From Pseudomonas karstica (GTDB lineage: Bacteria > Pseudomonadota > Gammaproteobacteria > Pseudomonadales > Pseudomonadaceae), in assembly GCF_009707515.1 (NCBI RefSeq), contig NZ_WLYI01000011.1:62001-126000 (forward strand): a DNA stretch of 64,000 nucleotides, given 5' to 3'. How positions within the stretch are numbered: position 1 is the stretch's first letter; each line of letters starts with the position of its first letter. Below are positions 16,411 through 25,424 of this stretch, piece after piece. The position numbers and the translations under genes were made by a program. Under the pieces are notes generated by a model that had not been told where the DNA came from, searched no databases, and saw only the letters and a program-made list of their open reading frames with translations.

Positions 16411-17994
16411 ATGAAATATCCATTGCGTCCTTTGGTCTTCTGGCCAACCTTTCTGATTTTGCTGGCAGCGGTCGTGGCCAGCTACGTCGACCTGAATGCA
16501 TTCCTTGCGGTGAGCAAACAGCTCAATACGATCATCCTGGAAAACTTCTCCTGGCTGTTCAGCGCCGGCTCCTTTGCCATGGTAGTACTGACCGCGATTG
16601 TCTACTTTTCGCCCTTGGGCAAGGTGCGTATCGGGGGTGAAGGCGCCAAGCCTCTGCTGAGCAAATGGCGCTGGTTCATGGTTGCCCTGTGTACCACCCT
16701 GGCGGTAGGGGTGTTGTTCTGGACCACGGCCGAGCCGCTCTACCATCTGTATTCGCCACCCACCAGCCTGCCAATCGAGGCGGGCAGCGCGGCGGCCAAG
16801 AGCTTTGCGTTGTCGACCATGTTCCTGCACTGGACGCTCACCCCGTATGCGATTTACCTGGTGCCATCCCTGGTGTTTGCGTTGGTGTTCTACAACCTGC
16901 GCAGCAACTTTTCCATTGGCGCCATGTTGCAACCCTTGCTGGGAGCCGAGCGGGTTAAGCGCTACGCCGGGCTGATCGACACACTGGCAATGTTTGCCCT
17001 GGTGGCGGGCATGGCTTCGTCCCTGGGCACGGGGGCGCTGACGCTGTCCGGCGGCCTGAGCCAGTACATCGGCGGTGAAACCACGCCACTGCGCCTGGCG
17101 CTGATCATTGCGGTAATCGTCTTCACCTTCGTCGCTTCGGCAGCCAGTGGCCTGCAACGCGGCATTGTCCTGTTGTCGTCGTTCAACACCGTGATCATGC
17201 TGGCCCTGGGGGCGTTCGTGCTGCTGTTTGGGCCGACCCTGTACATGTTCGGCCTGGGGGTGGAGTCGCTGGGCGTTTACCTGGACACCTTCTTCAGCCG
17301 CAGCCTGTTTACCGGCGCGGCCAGTGGTGACAGCTGGCCGCAAAGCTGGACAGTGTTCTACTGGTCGGTGTGGTTCGCCTGGGCACCGGTCAGCGCATTG
17401 TTCCTTGGCAAGATCGGCCGGGGTTACACGGTGCGCGAGTTTATCCACATCAATATGTTGTACCCGGCGCTGTTCACCGCGCTATGGATCTGTATTTTTT
17501 CCGGCAGCAGCCTGTATTTCGATGCCCTGGGTGATGGCAGCTTGAATCGCGTGCTCAACGAGCAGGGCGTGGAGCATGTGTTGTACCAGATGTTCCAGCA
17601 GTTGCCGGCCAGCGGCGTGATGATCGCGTTCCTGTTGTTCGTCGCGTTTATCTCATTCGTCACCGCTGCCGACTCCAGCACCGATGTGATTGCCAACCTG
17701 TGCAGCAAAGGTGTCACCGCCGATTCGGACCTGGACGGTAATCCGCTGCTGAAGATTGTCTGGGGCGTGATCATCGGTAGCGTGTCCTGGGTCATGGTGG
17801 CCTTTGTCGGCATCGACGGGGTGAAGATGCTTTCCAACCTTGGCGGTTTACCGGGGATGATCCTGGTGTTGTTGGCCAGTACCTCATTGATCTACTGGCT
17901 CAAGAACCCCGCACTGCTGGAGATGAAAGCCGCCCCGGCGCCGGCTGAGCCTGGCCTGCGTGGGGCTAGCCCTGTGGCGGATTTCGCCCGCTGA
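16411..17994 (+). CDS. BCCT-family betaine/choline/carnitine-type transporter
   Basis: The 527-residue membrane protein has twelve hydrophobic segments and BCCT signatures: WTTAEPLYHLYSPP (about residues 107-120), MFLHWTLTPYAIYLVPSL (about 137-154) and WSVWFAWAPVSALFLGKIGRG (about 317-337), which contains the substrate-cage tryptophans. BCCT proteins import quaternary ammonium compounds. I prefer the ATG at 16411 (GGGGA about 11 bp upstream) to a GTG 14 codons earlier. It is followed 75 bp later by the CocE-type hydrolase, suggesting uptake and hydrolysis of a choline- or carnitine-like ester. Substrate not determined. Confidence 0.88.
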   Translation: MKYPLRPLVFWPTFLILLAAVVASYVDLNAFLAVSKQLNTIILENFSWLFSAGSFAMVVLTAIVYFSPLGKVRIGGEGAKPLLSKWRWFMVALCTTLAVGVLFWTTAEPLYHLYSPPTSLPIEAGSAAAKSFALSTMFLHWTLTPYAIYLVPSLVFALVFYNLRSNFSIGAMLQPLLGAERVKRYAGLIDTLAMFALVAGMASSLGTGALTLSGGLSQYIGGETTPLRLALIIAVIVFTFVASAASGLQRGIVLLSSFNTVIMLALGAFVLLFGPTLYMFGLGVESLGVYLDTFFSRSLFTGAASGDSWPQSWTVFYWSVWFAWAPVSALFLGKIGRGYTVREFIHINMLYPALFTALWICIFSGSSLYFDALGDGSLNRVLNEQGVEHVLYQMFQQLPASGVMIAFLLFVAFISFVTAADSSTDVIANLCSKGVTADSDLDGNPLLKIVWGVIIGSVSWVMVAFVGIDGVKMLSNLGGLPGMILVLLASTSLIYWLKNPALLEMKAAPAPAEPGLRGASPVADFAR

Positions 17995-18069
17995 CTGACT
18001 TCTGTGTGTTTCCTTGCGCGCTTACTGGAGCGCGGGGAGCCGTTTGCCTATTTGTTTCTGGAGCTACCG

Positions 18070-20079
18070 ATGGAAATCGTCACCGAGTTTGCCCATAAGG
18101 TTCGTGAAATCGAACATTGCCTGATCCCCATGAGCGACGGTACGCAACTGGCGGCCCGGATCTGGCTGCCGGACACCGTTGGCGTCCAGGCCTTCCCGGC
18201 GATTCTCGAATACCTGCCTTATCGCAAGCGTGACGGCACCGCCGTGCGCGATGCGCTGACCCACCCGTGGATGGCCGGGCAGGGCTACGTGTGTGTACGC
18301 GTGGACATGCGCGGCAACGGCGAATCCCAAGGGCTGATGGCCGACGAATACCTGTTGCAGGAACAGGACGACGCCCTCGAAGTGATCGAGTGGCTGTGCC
18401 AGCAACCCTGGTGCGATGGCAATCTGGGGATGATGGGCATCTCCTGGGGTGGCTTCAACAGCCTGCAAGTGGCGGCACGCCAGCCCGAGGCGTTGAAGGC
18501 GATCATCACCCTGTGTTCCACCGATGACCGCTTTGCCGATGACATCCATTACAAAGGCGGCAACCTGCTGATGGAAAACTTCGGCTGGGCCGCGACCATG
18601 CTCAACTTCAGCGCCGCCGTGCCCGACCCGCTTCTGGTGGGCGAGGCGTGGAGAACGCTCTGGCAACAACGCCTGGATGCCATGCCGCTGTTGGCCGAGA
18701 CCTGGCTGCAACACCAGACCCGCGATGACTACTGGCGCCACGGTTCGGTGTGCGAGGACTATTCGGCGATCAAGGCCGCTGTTTACGCCATTGGCGGTTG
18801 GGGTGATGCCTACAAGAATGTGGTACCACGCCTGATGGCAAACCTGCCAGGGCCGAAAAAAGCCATGATCGGCCCGTGGATTCACAAGTACCCGCATTTC
18901 GCCGTGCCCAACCCGGCCATCGGCTTTCTGCAAGAAGCCAGGCGCTGGTGGGACCACTGGCTCAAGGGCATCGACAACGGAGTGATGGACGACGGCGCCT
19001 GCACCTTTTACCTGCAGGATGTGCTGCCACCCAAAGGCAGTTATGCCGAGCGGCCGGGCGTGTGGGTGCAGACGGCAGGCTGGCCCGATCCTCAAATTCA
19101 ATGGGCCGACTACAGCCTCGACGACCGTGGCCTGAGCCCAGGGCGACAGCCGCTGACCCGCCAGCACAGCATCTGCTCGCCGCTGACCACCGGCCTGCAT
19201 CAGGGCGAATACTGCGCCATCTGGTTCGGTCCCGATGGCCCGACGGACCAGCGCCGCGACGATGCGCACTCGCTGTGCTTCGACTCACAACCGCTGGCCG
19301 AACCACTGGCGTTGCTGGGGGATGTGCGCCTCAATCTGCGCTTGGCCAGCAACACAACCTGCGGCCAATTGGTGGCTCGTCTCAACGCCGTCGCCCCGGA
19401 TGGCCAGGTCACGCAAATCACCTATGGCGTACTTAATCTGACTTTACGCGAAGACGTTTCCTACGTGACACCACCAGTGCCAGGCGAGCCGATGCACGTG
19501 CAATTGAGCCTGGATCACGTTGGCATGCGCTTGCCGGCCGGCTATCGTTTGCGCCTGGCCCTCAGCACCGCCAGCTTCCCGTTGCTGTGGCCGAGCCGCG
19601 AACTGACGACCCTGACCGTGTTGCCCGCGCTGCAAGGCGTGCAGTTGCCGATCTTCACCGGGGAGGCAGTGGAGTGCCCATTCGAAACCCCGCAATCCGC
19701 AACCCCGGCGGCCCTGGAGACCCTGAGAAGCGCCGCACCCAAGCGTACTGTGATTGAAGACGTTGGCAGCGGTGAAGTCTGCGTGAAAATAGAGGATGAC
19801 CTGGGCGCAGTTCGTTTCACCGACCATGGCTTGTGGGTGGACCAGCGCTGCACCGAGCACTACCGCACCTTGCCGTGGGACCCTCTGTCTACTCGCGCCG
19901 ATATCCAGTGGCATTACCGCGTCGGCCGTGATTCGTGGTCGGTGGAAGTCGACAGTCGCCTGCAGGTCCATGCCGATGCGCAGTGGTTCTATGTGGAAGC
20001 TGAGCAGTTGGCACGGGAAAACGGCACGCAGGTTCATCAGCGAACCTGGAGTAAACGCGTCGCGCGTATCGCGTTGTGA
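18070..20079 (+). CDS. CocE/NonD-family (S15) alpha/beta hydrolase
   Basis: The 669-residue protein has the S15/CocE layout: N-terminal alpha/beta hydrolase with the nucleophile elbow GMMGISWGGFNSLQVAA (Ser near residue 122), a helical cap, and a C-terminal jelly-roll domain (about 420-665). Relatives cleave cocaine, glutaryl-cephalosporins or X-Pro peptides. GGAG sits 6-7 bp before the ATG at 18070; a further 22 codons upstream are open but lack a ribosome site. The BCCT gene upstream and the LysR gene downstream on the same strand suggest one catabolic locus. True substrate unknown. Confidence 0.85.
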   Translation: MEIVTEFAHKVREIEHCLIPMSDGTQLAARIWLPDTVGVQAFPAILEYLPYRKRDGTAVRDALTHPWMAGQGYVCVRVDMRGNGESQGLMADEYLLQEQDDALEVIEWLCQQPWCDGNLGMMGISWGGFNSLQVAARQPEALKAIITLCSTDDRFADDIHYKGGNLLMENFGWAATMLNFSAAVPDPLLVGEAWRTLWQQRLDAMPLLAETWLQHQTRDDYWRHGSVCEDYSAIKAAVYAIGGWGDAYKNVVPRLMANLPGPKKAMIGPWIHKYPHFAVPNPAIGFLQEARRWWDHWLKGIDNGVMDDGACTFYLQDVLPPKGSYAERPGVWVQTAGWPDPQIQWADYSLDDRGLSPGRQPLTRQHSICSPLTTGLHQGEYCAIWFGPDGPTDQRRDDAHSLCFDSQPLAEPLALLGDVRLNLRLASNTTCGQLVARLNAVAPDGQVTQITYGVLNLTLREDVSYVTPPVPGEPMHVQLSLDHVGMRLPAGYRLRLALSTASFPLLWPSRELTTLTVLPALQGVQLPIFTGEAVECPFETPQSATPAALETLRSAAPKRTVIEDVGSGEVCVKIEDDLGAVRFTDHGLWVDQRCTEHYRTLPWDPLSTRADIQWHYRVGRDSWSVEVDSRLQVHADAQWFYVEAEQLARENGTQVHQRTWSKRVARIAL

Positions 20080-20162
20080 GTGGGCAAGTGGCAGGATGCC
20101 TGCCAACGTGATTACCCGCTGGCCCTGCAATACCGGGCCAGTGCTTGCCATTGGAACCTGTC

Positions 20163-21098
20163 ATGTCGCGCCGAAACGTCGATCTTCCGCCGCTGAACTG
20201 CTTGCAGGCCTTTGAGGCGGCCGCCCGACATTTGAGTTTTACCCAGGCGGCCCACGAGCTGAACCTGACCCAAAGTGCGGTGAGCCGGCAGATCAAGCGT
20301 CTGGAGGAAGACCTGGCGCGGCCGCTGTTTCATCGCCTGGCGCTGGGCATCAGCCTGACGCCTGCCGGTGAGCGCTATTTCCGTACCGTCCAGCGGCTGT
20401 TGCGCGAACTGGATCGCGAATCCGCTGAACTGCGCCGTCGCGGTGCCGACCGCCAGCTCACCCTGGCCAGTACGCCGACCATCAGTTCCATCTGGCTGGC
20501 CTCGCTGTTGCCGGTGTTCCAGAGCCAGCACCCGGACCTGGATATCCGCATTCTGTGCAGTGAAAGCCCGAGTCACCTGGATGTCAGCGAATATGACCTG
20601 GGCCTGTTCTATCACCTGGACGAACTGCCTGCGCCCCATGGCCTGGAGCTGACGCCGGTGTTTGACAGCGAGCAAGTGATTGCCGTGTGCAGCCCCGGTT
20701 ATATCGAGCGCCACGGCGCAATTCGCGACCCGCAACACCTGCTGCACAGCCATACTTTGCTGATCGTCGAAGACCACTATCATGACTGGCTGACCTGGGC
20801 CGACTGGTTCGCCGACACCGGCGCCCAATACCACACCCCACGTCATGCCTTGCGCACCAACAGCTATCAGTTGCTGATGCAATCGGCGGTGATGGGGCAT
20901 GGTGTGACGTTGGGCTGGAAGAGCCTGTTGGAGGGCGAACTGGCCGCCGGACGCCTGCAAATGGCCCTGGCGCACCACATGCACAGTCGTGGTCGCCTGC
21001 AACTGATGCAACCGCACCATCGCAACCCACCGTCGGCGGCCCGCAGTTTCCGCCAGTGGTTGCTGGCCCATGCCAGTACCTCGAAAACCATCGCCTGA
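20163..21098 (+). CDS. LysR-family regulator (GcvA-like)
   Basis: The 311-residue protein begins MSRRNVDLPPLNCLQAFEAA and has the LysR winged helix (AARHLSFTQAAHELNLTQSA) typical of the GcvA group. The ATG at 20163 is chosen over a TTG six codons earlier. It follows the CocE-type gene by 83 bp on the same strand. GcvA-like regulators often control adjacent amino-acid or amine catabolic genes, so the BCCT/CocE genes are its likely targets (inference). Confidence 0.88.
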   Translation: MSRRNVDLPPLNCLQAFEAAARHLSFTQAAHELNLTQSAVSRQIKRLEEDLARPLFHRLALGISLTPAGERYFRTVQRLLRELDRESAELRRRGADRQLTLASTPTISSIWLASLLPVFQSQHPDLDIRILCSESPSHLDVSEYDLGLFYHLDELPAPHGLELTPVFDSEQVIAVCSPGYIERHGAIRDPQHLLHSHTLLIVEDHYHDWLTWADWFADTGAQYHTPRHALRTNSYQLLMQSAVMGHGVTLGWKSLLEGELAAGRLQMALAHHMHSRGRLQLMQPHHRNPPSAARSFRQWLLAHASTSKTIA

Positions 21099-21165
21099 CC
21101 TGGCCGCCATGGCCCGGCACCAGCCGCGGGCCATGCTCGATCCGCGGGCGGGTTCTCAGGCAATT

Positions 21166-22299
21166 CTACGGAGCGTTACGGCTGTGCCGGTAATCGCTGA
21201 CGGCCTCGTACACCGCTTTGCGCAAGCGATTGATCCCGCCAATCGGGCGGTGTTCTTCCAGGCCGAACCAGGGGTTGAATGACTGGTTGTCGCAGGCCAG
21301 GTTCAGAGCGGGTGTATCAAAATCCTGGGCCGGGATGCGGATGTTGGCGACCGTCTCGTACGGTGCATCGTTTTCCTTCCACTCGATGCTCGTGTCTTCG
21401 ATGGGCATGTATTTTTGCGGGTTCTGGCGCTGGATCTGCAACACAAAACACGCCTCCACGCGGTCGGTGGACAACTGTTGGCTCAAGGCGCTGCGCAAGA
21501 AGTTCGGCAGGGCCTGATTTTGTTCGGGCAAGTCATAGTGCGGACAGCTTTGTGGGTCTGGCGCGACACGGAACTTGGCGTTGGCCGCGCCGAACTTGTA
21601 GGGCGATACCGAAAAATACGTGGTCTGCGTCGGGCTGGCTGGTGCGGGTGCCAGGGTCGCCAGCGCGATAAACAGATGACGCACCTGCCAACTGCGCGGG
21701 TCGATGCTCGGGAAGAACGCCATGACTTTTTTGCCATCGGCCTGGGCGCCGACGTTCTGTGCATATTCCGCCACGTCGCTGACAAAGAAGTTCGGGTGGC
21801 TGAACATCACAAAATCCTGTTCCGTGCGCGCCTGTTGATTGGCCAGCAGTTGCTTGCCCGGCACGTCCAGCAACTTGATCGCCATGCCGCGGGCATCACG
21901 GATGCTGTCGAATTGCGGATAAGCGTTGCCATTGGACAGGCGCAGCATTGCCTGCCAGGTTTTGCCCGGTTCGGTGAACACACCCTGGCGCAACGCCGGG
22001 TCGAGGTCCGGTAACACACTGACTTGCGCTTTTACGCAGCCGTGAGCCTTGGCATGGGCATCACGCAGGTAGCGGGTGCCTTCGCGGTGCTGGTCAACGA
22101 TGCGCACGGCGGTTTGAATGATGCCTTGGGTCATGGCTGCTTCCCCAGGCGGAACCTGTTCGTCCGCGGACACCGGGCCGCTGTGTTGCCAGGCAAACCA
22201 CAGCGTGGTGAGCAACCAGCCGAGCAAGCCAAGACCTACCAGCCACAACAGGGTTTTGCCGAGAAACACGCCGAGGCGCAGCCACAGTCGAGCGAGCAT
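21166..22299 (-). CDS. Membrane-anchored catalase-family protein
   Basis: The 377-residue protein has an N-terminal membrane anchor (residues about 8-35) followed by a short catalase-related domain. The distal-His region is recognisable (RDAHAKAHGCVKAQVSVL) and so is the RLSNGNAYPQFDSIRDARG stretch, but at about 350 residues it is shorter than monofunctional catalases and I cannot find the proximal heme-Tyr motif. The C terminus FNPWFGLEEHRPIGGINRLR is typical of the SrpA-like branch. The start at 22299 has AAGGA seven bases upstream; an alternative ATG at 22332 overlaps the stop of the cytochrome gene (ATGA). It is likely translated with the upstream cytochrome and works in the periplasm. 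Confidence 0.8.
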   Translation of the reverse strand: MLARLWLRLGVFLGKTLLWLVGLGLLGWLLTTLWFAWQHSGPVSADEQVPPGEAAMTQGIIQTAVRIVDQHREGTRYLRDAHAKAHGCVKAQVSVLPDLDPALRQGVFTEPGKTWQAMLRLSNGNAYPQFDSIRDARGMAIKLLDVPGKQLLANQQARTEQDFVMFSHPNFFVSDVAEYAQNVGAQADGKKVMAFFPSIDPRSWQVRHLFIALATLAPAPASPTQTTYFSVSPYKFGAANAKFRVAPDPQSCPHYDLPEQNQALPNFLRSALSQQLSTDRVEACFVLQIQRQNPQKYMPIEDTSIEWKENDAPYETVANIRIPAQDFDTPALNLACDNQSFNPWFGLEEHRPIGGINRLRKAVYEAVSDYRHSRNAP

Positions 22300-22328
22300 T
22301 GAACGATCCTTTTGGCGAAGAGGGGAGG

Positions 22329-24137
22329 TCATGGCAGTTGTTGCTCCATGGGGCCACCCAATACTTTCAAGTACTCCAGCAGTGCCCAGCGCTCCTGGGG
22401 CGCAAGTGCCCGGCCGATGACCCCATTGCCACGCTTGCCGGCACGGAATTCATGGCCGCTGTTGTGGTTACCGGTGATTGAGGTATCGAACAGGAACGCG
22501 TTTTTAAAGGCCTCGGTGCGATAGCCCAAATGGCGCGGGTCGTAATTGAAGGTGCCTTTATAGAAGGTGCGGCTGCGCTCGTCCTGAGGCGAAAGCAATT
22601 GGTAGATCGTTGGCACCGAGCCGTTGTGCAGGAACGGCGGTGTGGCCCAGACCCCGGCCAGCGGGCGCGCCTTGTAGGCCCGCAGTTCACGCACGCCAAT
22701 GGGCAAGCCGTAGCCGTCCAGGCGCGGACGTTCTGCCGGGGTCACACCTGCTGCACGGTAGGCATGTTCTTCGACAAACGCGGTGACGTACGCCAGGCCC
22801 TTGGCCACCGATATGTTGCGCAGGTCCAACGGTTCGGTGGGCGTCGGGTGCAGTTCGACGTTCAACTGCGCCAGCTCCGCCGTATCCCATTGCAGGGCGC
22901 TGAGGTCGTAGCGGTGGTTGGCAATGTTGTCGGCGGTGCCGGGGTCGGTGCCAATGACTTCGACGGGGAGCATCTTCAGTTGCTGCACCGGGCGGCCGTT
23001 TTCCTGCGTAACGGTGGGCACGTGGCAGTCGGCGCAGTTTTCGCTGAACAGGGCGCGGCCTTGGGCCGCCAGTGGTTTGTCGACGGCGCCGAACAACGCT
23101 TCAGGCCAGGTCGGTGGCTTGAGCCGTTGCAGGGTTTCTTCGATCAGGTTCAGGTCACGTACGCGCACGCTGGAGGGGTAGCGTGCATCACCCTTGAGGG
23201 GTTGGCCGGCGTTGTCGAAAAACTCCAGGGTCGCGCCTACGCCCAGGGCTTCGCCAATATTGCGCGCCATGGGTTGCTGGGCCGAGCCGTTCCACTGCAC
23301 CCAATCGAATGTCCACATGTCCCACAGTTGTGGGTAATCCACCGGAGCGTTGGCAATGCGGTAATTGTCCGGGGAAATAGCATCGCCAAAGCTCGCATTG
23401 GCGATGCGGCCGAACGCGTCGGTACGTCCAGGGCCTTCTTCGGTGGGGTAGAGGCCGCGGTGGGTGTCATTCCAGGCGACCTTGAGGAAGGTGTCCAGGG
23501 ACGTTTTGAAGTCCTGGCGCAATTGATCGTACTGGGCGTCGTACTGATCACCCAGCACGTTGCGGGCAAAGCGCTTGAACTTCCAAGGGTTGTAATAGGT
23601 GGCAGCGAGGCTGGCCACCAGGGCCTGGCCGAAGCTGCCGCCGCGCAAGGTCGGCACGCTGGAGGGCAATACATGCTGGGCCGAGCCTCCGTCGATGCGA
23701 AGAGCCTGGCCCTTGAAGTGCAGTTCGCCGGTGTGGCAGGCGGCGCAGGTAATGTCGAGAAATTCGTCACTGCTGCCGGCATTTTTGTGCCGGGCAAAAC
23801 CCACTGGCAGGTTGCCCGGGTTTTGTACGCTGGCTACTTGCTTGGGATCGACGAGAAAACCGAAGCGTGCCAGATACTGCACAGTGGCAAAGCGTTGCTC
23901 CGAGAACGGCAACTCCAGCGCGGTGAACCAGTCATAGCGCAGGCCTTTGACCTGAGTACCCTGGGGCGTGAAGTAGTAGATCTGTCGATCAGCCGCACTC
24001 CATTGATCCTGATAGTGCACTTGCTTTACTGGCACATAATCCGCAAGTTTCGGGTTGATGACGTAATAGAGCACCACCGCCAGGATCAGGCCCAGCAATG
24101 CGAGGATCAGGAGTAAAACACGGGAAAAAATGCGCAA
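22329..24137 (-). CDS. Di-heme c-type cytochrome (RoxA / CcP-like)
   Basis: The 602-residue protein has an N-terminal membrane segment (about residues 5-27) and two c-type heme sites, CAACH at 131-135 and CADCH at 368-372. The long spacing and the later LAGVWATPPFLHNGSVPTIY segment match the di-heme family that includes rubber oxygenase RoxA and cytochrome c peroxidase relatives. The start codon is TTG, supported by AAGGA eight bases upstream. It overlaps or abuts the catalase-like gene, so the two probably form one oxidant-handling or oxidative-cleavage unit in the periplasm. Substrate unknown. Confidence 0.82.
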   Translation of the reverse strand: MRIFSRVLLLILALLGLILAVVLYYVINPKLADYVPVKQVHYQDQWSAADRQIYYFTPQGTQVKGLRYDWFTALELPFSEQRFATVQYLARFGFLVDPKQVASVQNPGNLPVGFARHKNAGSSDEFLDITCAACHTGELHFKGQALRIDGGSAQHVLPSSVPTLRGGSFGQALVASLAATYYNPWKFKRFARNVLGDQYDAQYDQLRQDFKTSLDTFLKVAWNDTHRGLYPTEEGPGRTDAFGRIANASFGDAISPDNYRIANAPVDYPQLWDMWTFDWVQWNGSAQQPMARNIGEALGVGATLEFFDNAGQPLKGDARYPSSVRVRDLNLIEETLQRLKPPTWPEALFGAVDKPLAAQGRALFSENCADCHVPTVTQENGRPVQQLKMLPVEVIGTDPGTADNIANHRYDLSALQWDTAELAQLNVELHPTPTEPLDLRNISVAKGLAYVTAFVEEHAYRAAGVTPAERPRLDGYGLPIGVRELRAYKARPLAGVWATPPFLHNGSVPTIYQLLSPQDERSRTFYKGTFNYDPRHLGYRTEAFKNAFLFDTSITGNHNSGHEFRAGKRGNGVIGRALAPQERWALLEYLKVLGGPMEQQLP

Positions 24138-24384
24138 GATAACTATCCTTGTCGAGTTATAGGGTTCTTATGCCATTACGCCATAGGTGCGGCAAGTGGC
24201 TATGAGTCCTGTTTTTAGCGGTCCTGCTGTCCGTAGCAGAGCCTTGGATTGAATGAAAATGCTTTTAAACACGTGAACTTATCAGAAATTTCCTGCTCAC
24301 ATGCCGGTAGCCATTGGTCGTGGCCGCCTGATAAGCTCGCGACTTTACTCGATTGCCCTTTTGGCGCATGAACAAGGAAATAGC

Positions 24385-25101
24385 ATGAAACAGCATCGGT
24401 TGGCGGCGGCGGTGGCCCTGGTTAGCCTGGTACTTGCGGGTTGTGATTCGCAAACCAGCGTAGAGCTGAAAACCCCGGCGCAAAAAGCTTCCTACGGTAT
24501 TGGCCTGAACATGGGCAAAAGCCTTGCCCAAGAAGGCATGGATGACCTGGACTCCAAAGCGGTAGCCCAAGGTATCGAAGATGCCGTCGGCAAGAAAGAG
24601 CAGAAGCTGAAAGATGACGAACTGGTCGAAGCCTTCGCTGCGCTGCAAAAGCGCGCTGAAGAGCGCATGACCAAAATGAGCGAAGAGTCGGCAGCCGCCG
24701 GCAAGAAATTCCTCGAAGAAAACGCCAAGAAGGAAGGGGTGGTCACCACTGCTTCCGGCCTGCAATACAAGATCGTGAAAAAAGCCGATGGCCCTCAGCC
24801 AAAGCCGACTGATGTGGTGACTGTTCACTACACTGGCAAGCTGACCAACGGCACCACCTTTGATAGCTCCGTGGATCGCGGCAGCCCGATTGACCTACCG
24901 GTCAGCGGCGTGATTCCGGGTTGGGTCGAAGGACTGCAACTGATGCATGTGGGCGAGAAGTACGAGTTGTACATTCCGTCCGACCTGGCCTACGGTGCCC
25001 AGAGCCCAAGCCCGGCGATTCCAGCAAACTCCGTGCTGGTATTCGACCTGGAACTGCTGGCGATCAAGGATCCAGCAAAAGAAGCAGCCGCAGCCAAGTA
25101 A
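24385..25101 (+). CDS. FKBP-type peptidyl-prolyl isomerase, lipoprotein (FkpA/Mip-like)
   Basis: The 238-residue precursor has a lipoprotein signal with lipobox LVLAGC (Cys near residue 21), an N-terminal dimerisation helix region (about 30-115, ASYGIGLNMGKSL and QKRAEERMTKMSEES) and a C-terminal FKBP domain (about 125-225: VVTVHYTGKLTNGTTFDSS, GVIPGWVEGLQLM). Such proteins are periplasmic folding catalysts anchored to a membrane. The ATG at 24385 has AAGGAA upstream and gives the lipobox; a longer frame of 28 codons has no ribosome site. A terminator follows closely, so it is monocistronic. Confidence 0.92.
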   Translation: MKQHRLAAAVALVSLVLAGCDSQTSVELKTPAQKASYGIGLNMGKSLAQEGMDDLDSKAVAQGIEDAVGKKEQKLKDDELVEAFAALQKRAEERMTKMSEESAAAGKKFLEENAKKEGVVTTASGLQYKIVKKADGPQPKPTDVVTVHYTGKLTNGTTFDSSVDRGSPIDLPVSGVIPGWVEGLQLMHVGEKYELYIPSDLAYGAQSPSPAIPANSVLVFDLELLAIKDPAKEAAAAK

Positions 25102-25117
25102 TCTGCGCCTGAACACA

Positions 25118-25150
25118 CAACGCCCCGTCTCGACGGGGCGTTGTTGTTTC
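25118..25150 (+). terminator. Rho-independent terminator after the FKBP gene
   Basis: The stem AACGCCCCGTC / GACGGGGCGTT with a TC loop is followed by a T-rich tail, 16 bp past the stop codon. Confidence 0.9.
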
Positions 25151-25424
25151 TGGCTGGGCTCGACAGTTCGACTATTTAAACCTTGGGAAGGTCCAACCGA
25201 ACGGACGCGTCCCCAGGCAGTCTGATAAAAGAATTGAGTGTGGGTAGTCGCAGATAGCCCTCAAGTCAATGAAATATTGGCTTTTTTTTATGTGCGCAAA
25301 AAACGCCCGATCTGACTGTAGGCCTTGTATTACGAGGCTTTCAGCCTTGAAAATGTGCTCTGTTCACAAGGTTATCCACAATTTGTGTGGATAACCTTTT
25401 CTGTCACCTGGAACTGGAGTGATA
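25151..25424. other. Intergenic region upstream of the YkvA gene
   Basis: I see no gene. A run of seven T near 25281 and the DnaA-box palindrome (separate entry) are its notable contents. Confidence 0.5.
25368..25398. promoter_or_regulatory. Palindrome with two opposed perfect DnaA boxes
   Basis: A perfect inverted repeat with 13-bp arms (AAGGTTATCCACA and its complement) and a 5-bp centre (ATTTG). Each arm contains TTATCCACA, the high-affinity DnaA box: plus strand 25372-25380, minus strand 25386-25394. It ends about 27 bp before the YkvA start. It could bind DnaA (regulation, titration or replication control), or act as an RNA hairpin in the leader. Confidence 0.6.

Noticed and set aside
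22530..24116. A 528-codon plus-strand frame
   Set aside because: Lies opposite the di-heme cytochrome with its two heme motifs. No recognisable domain and no ribosome site.
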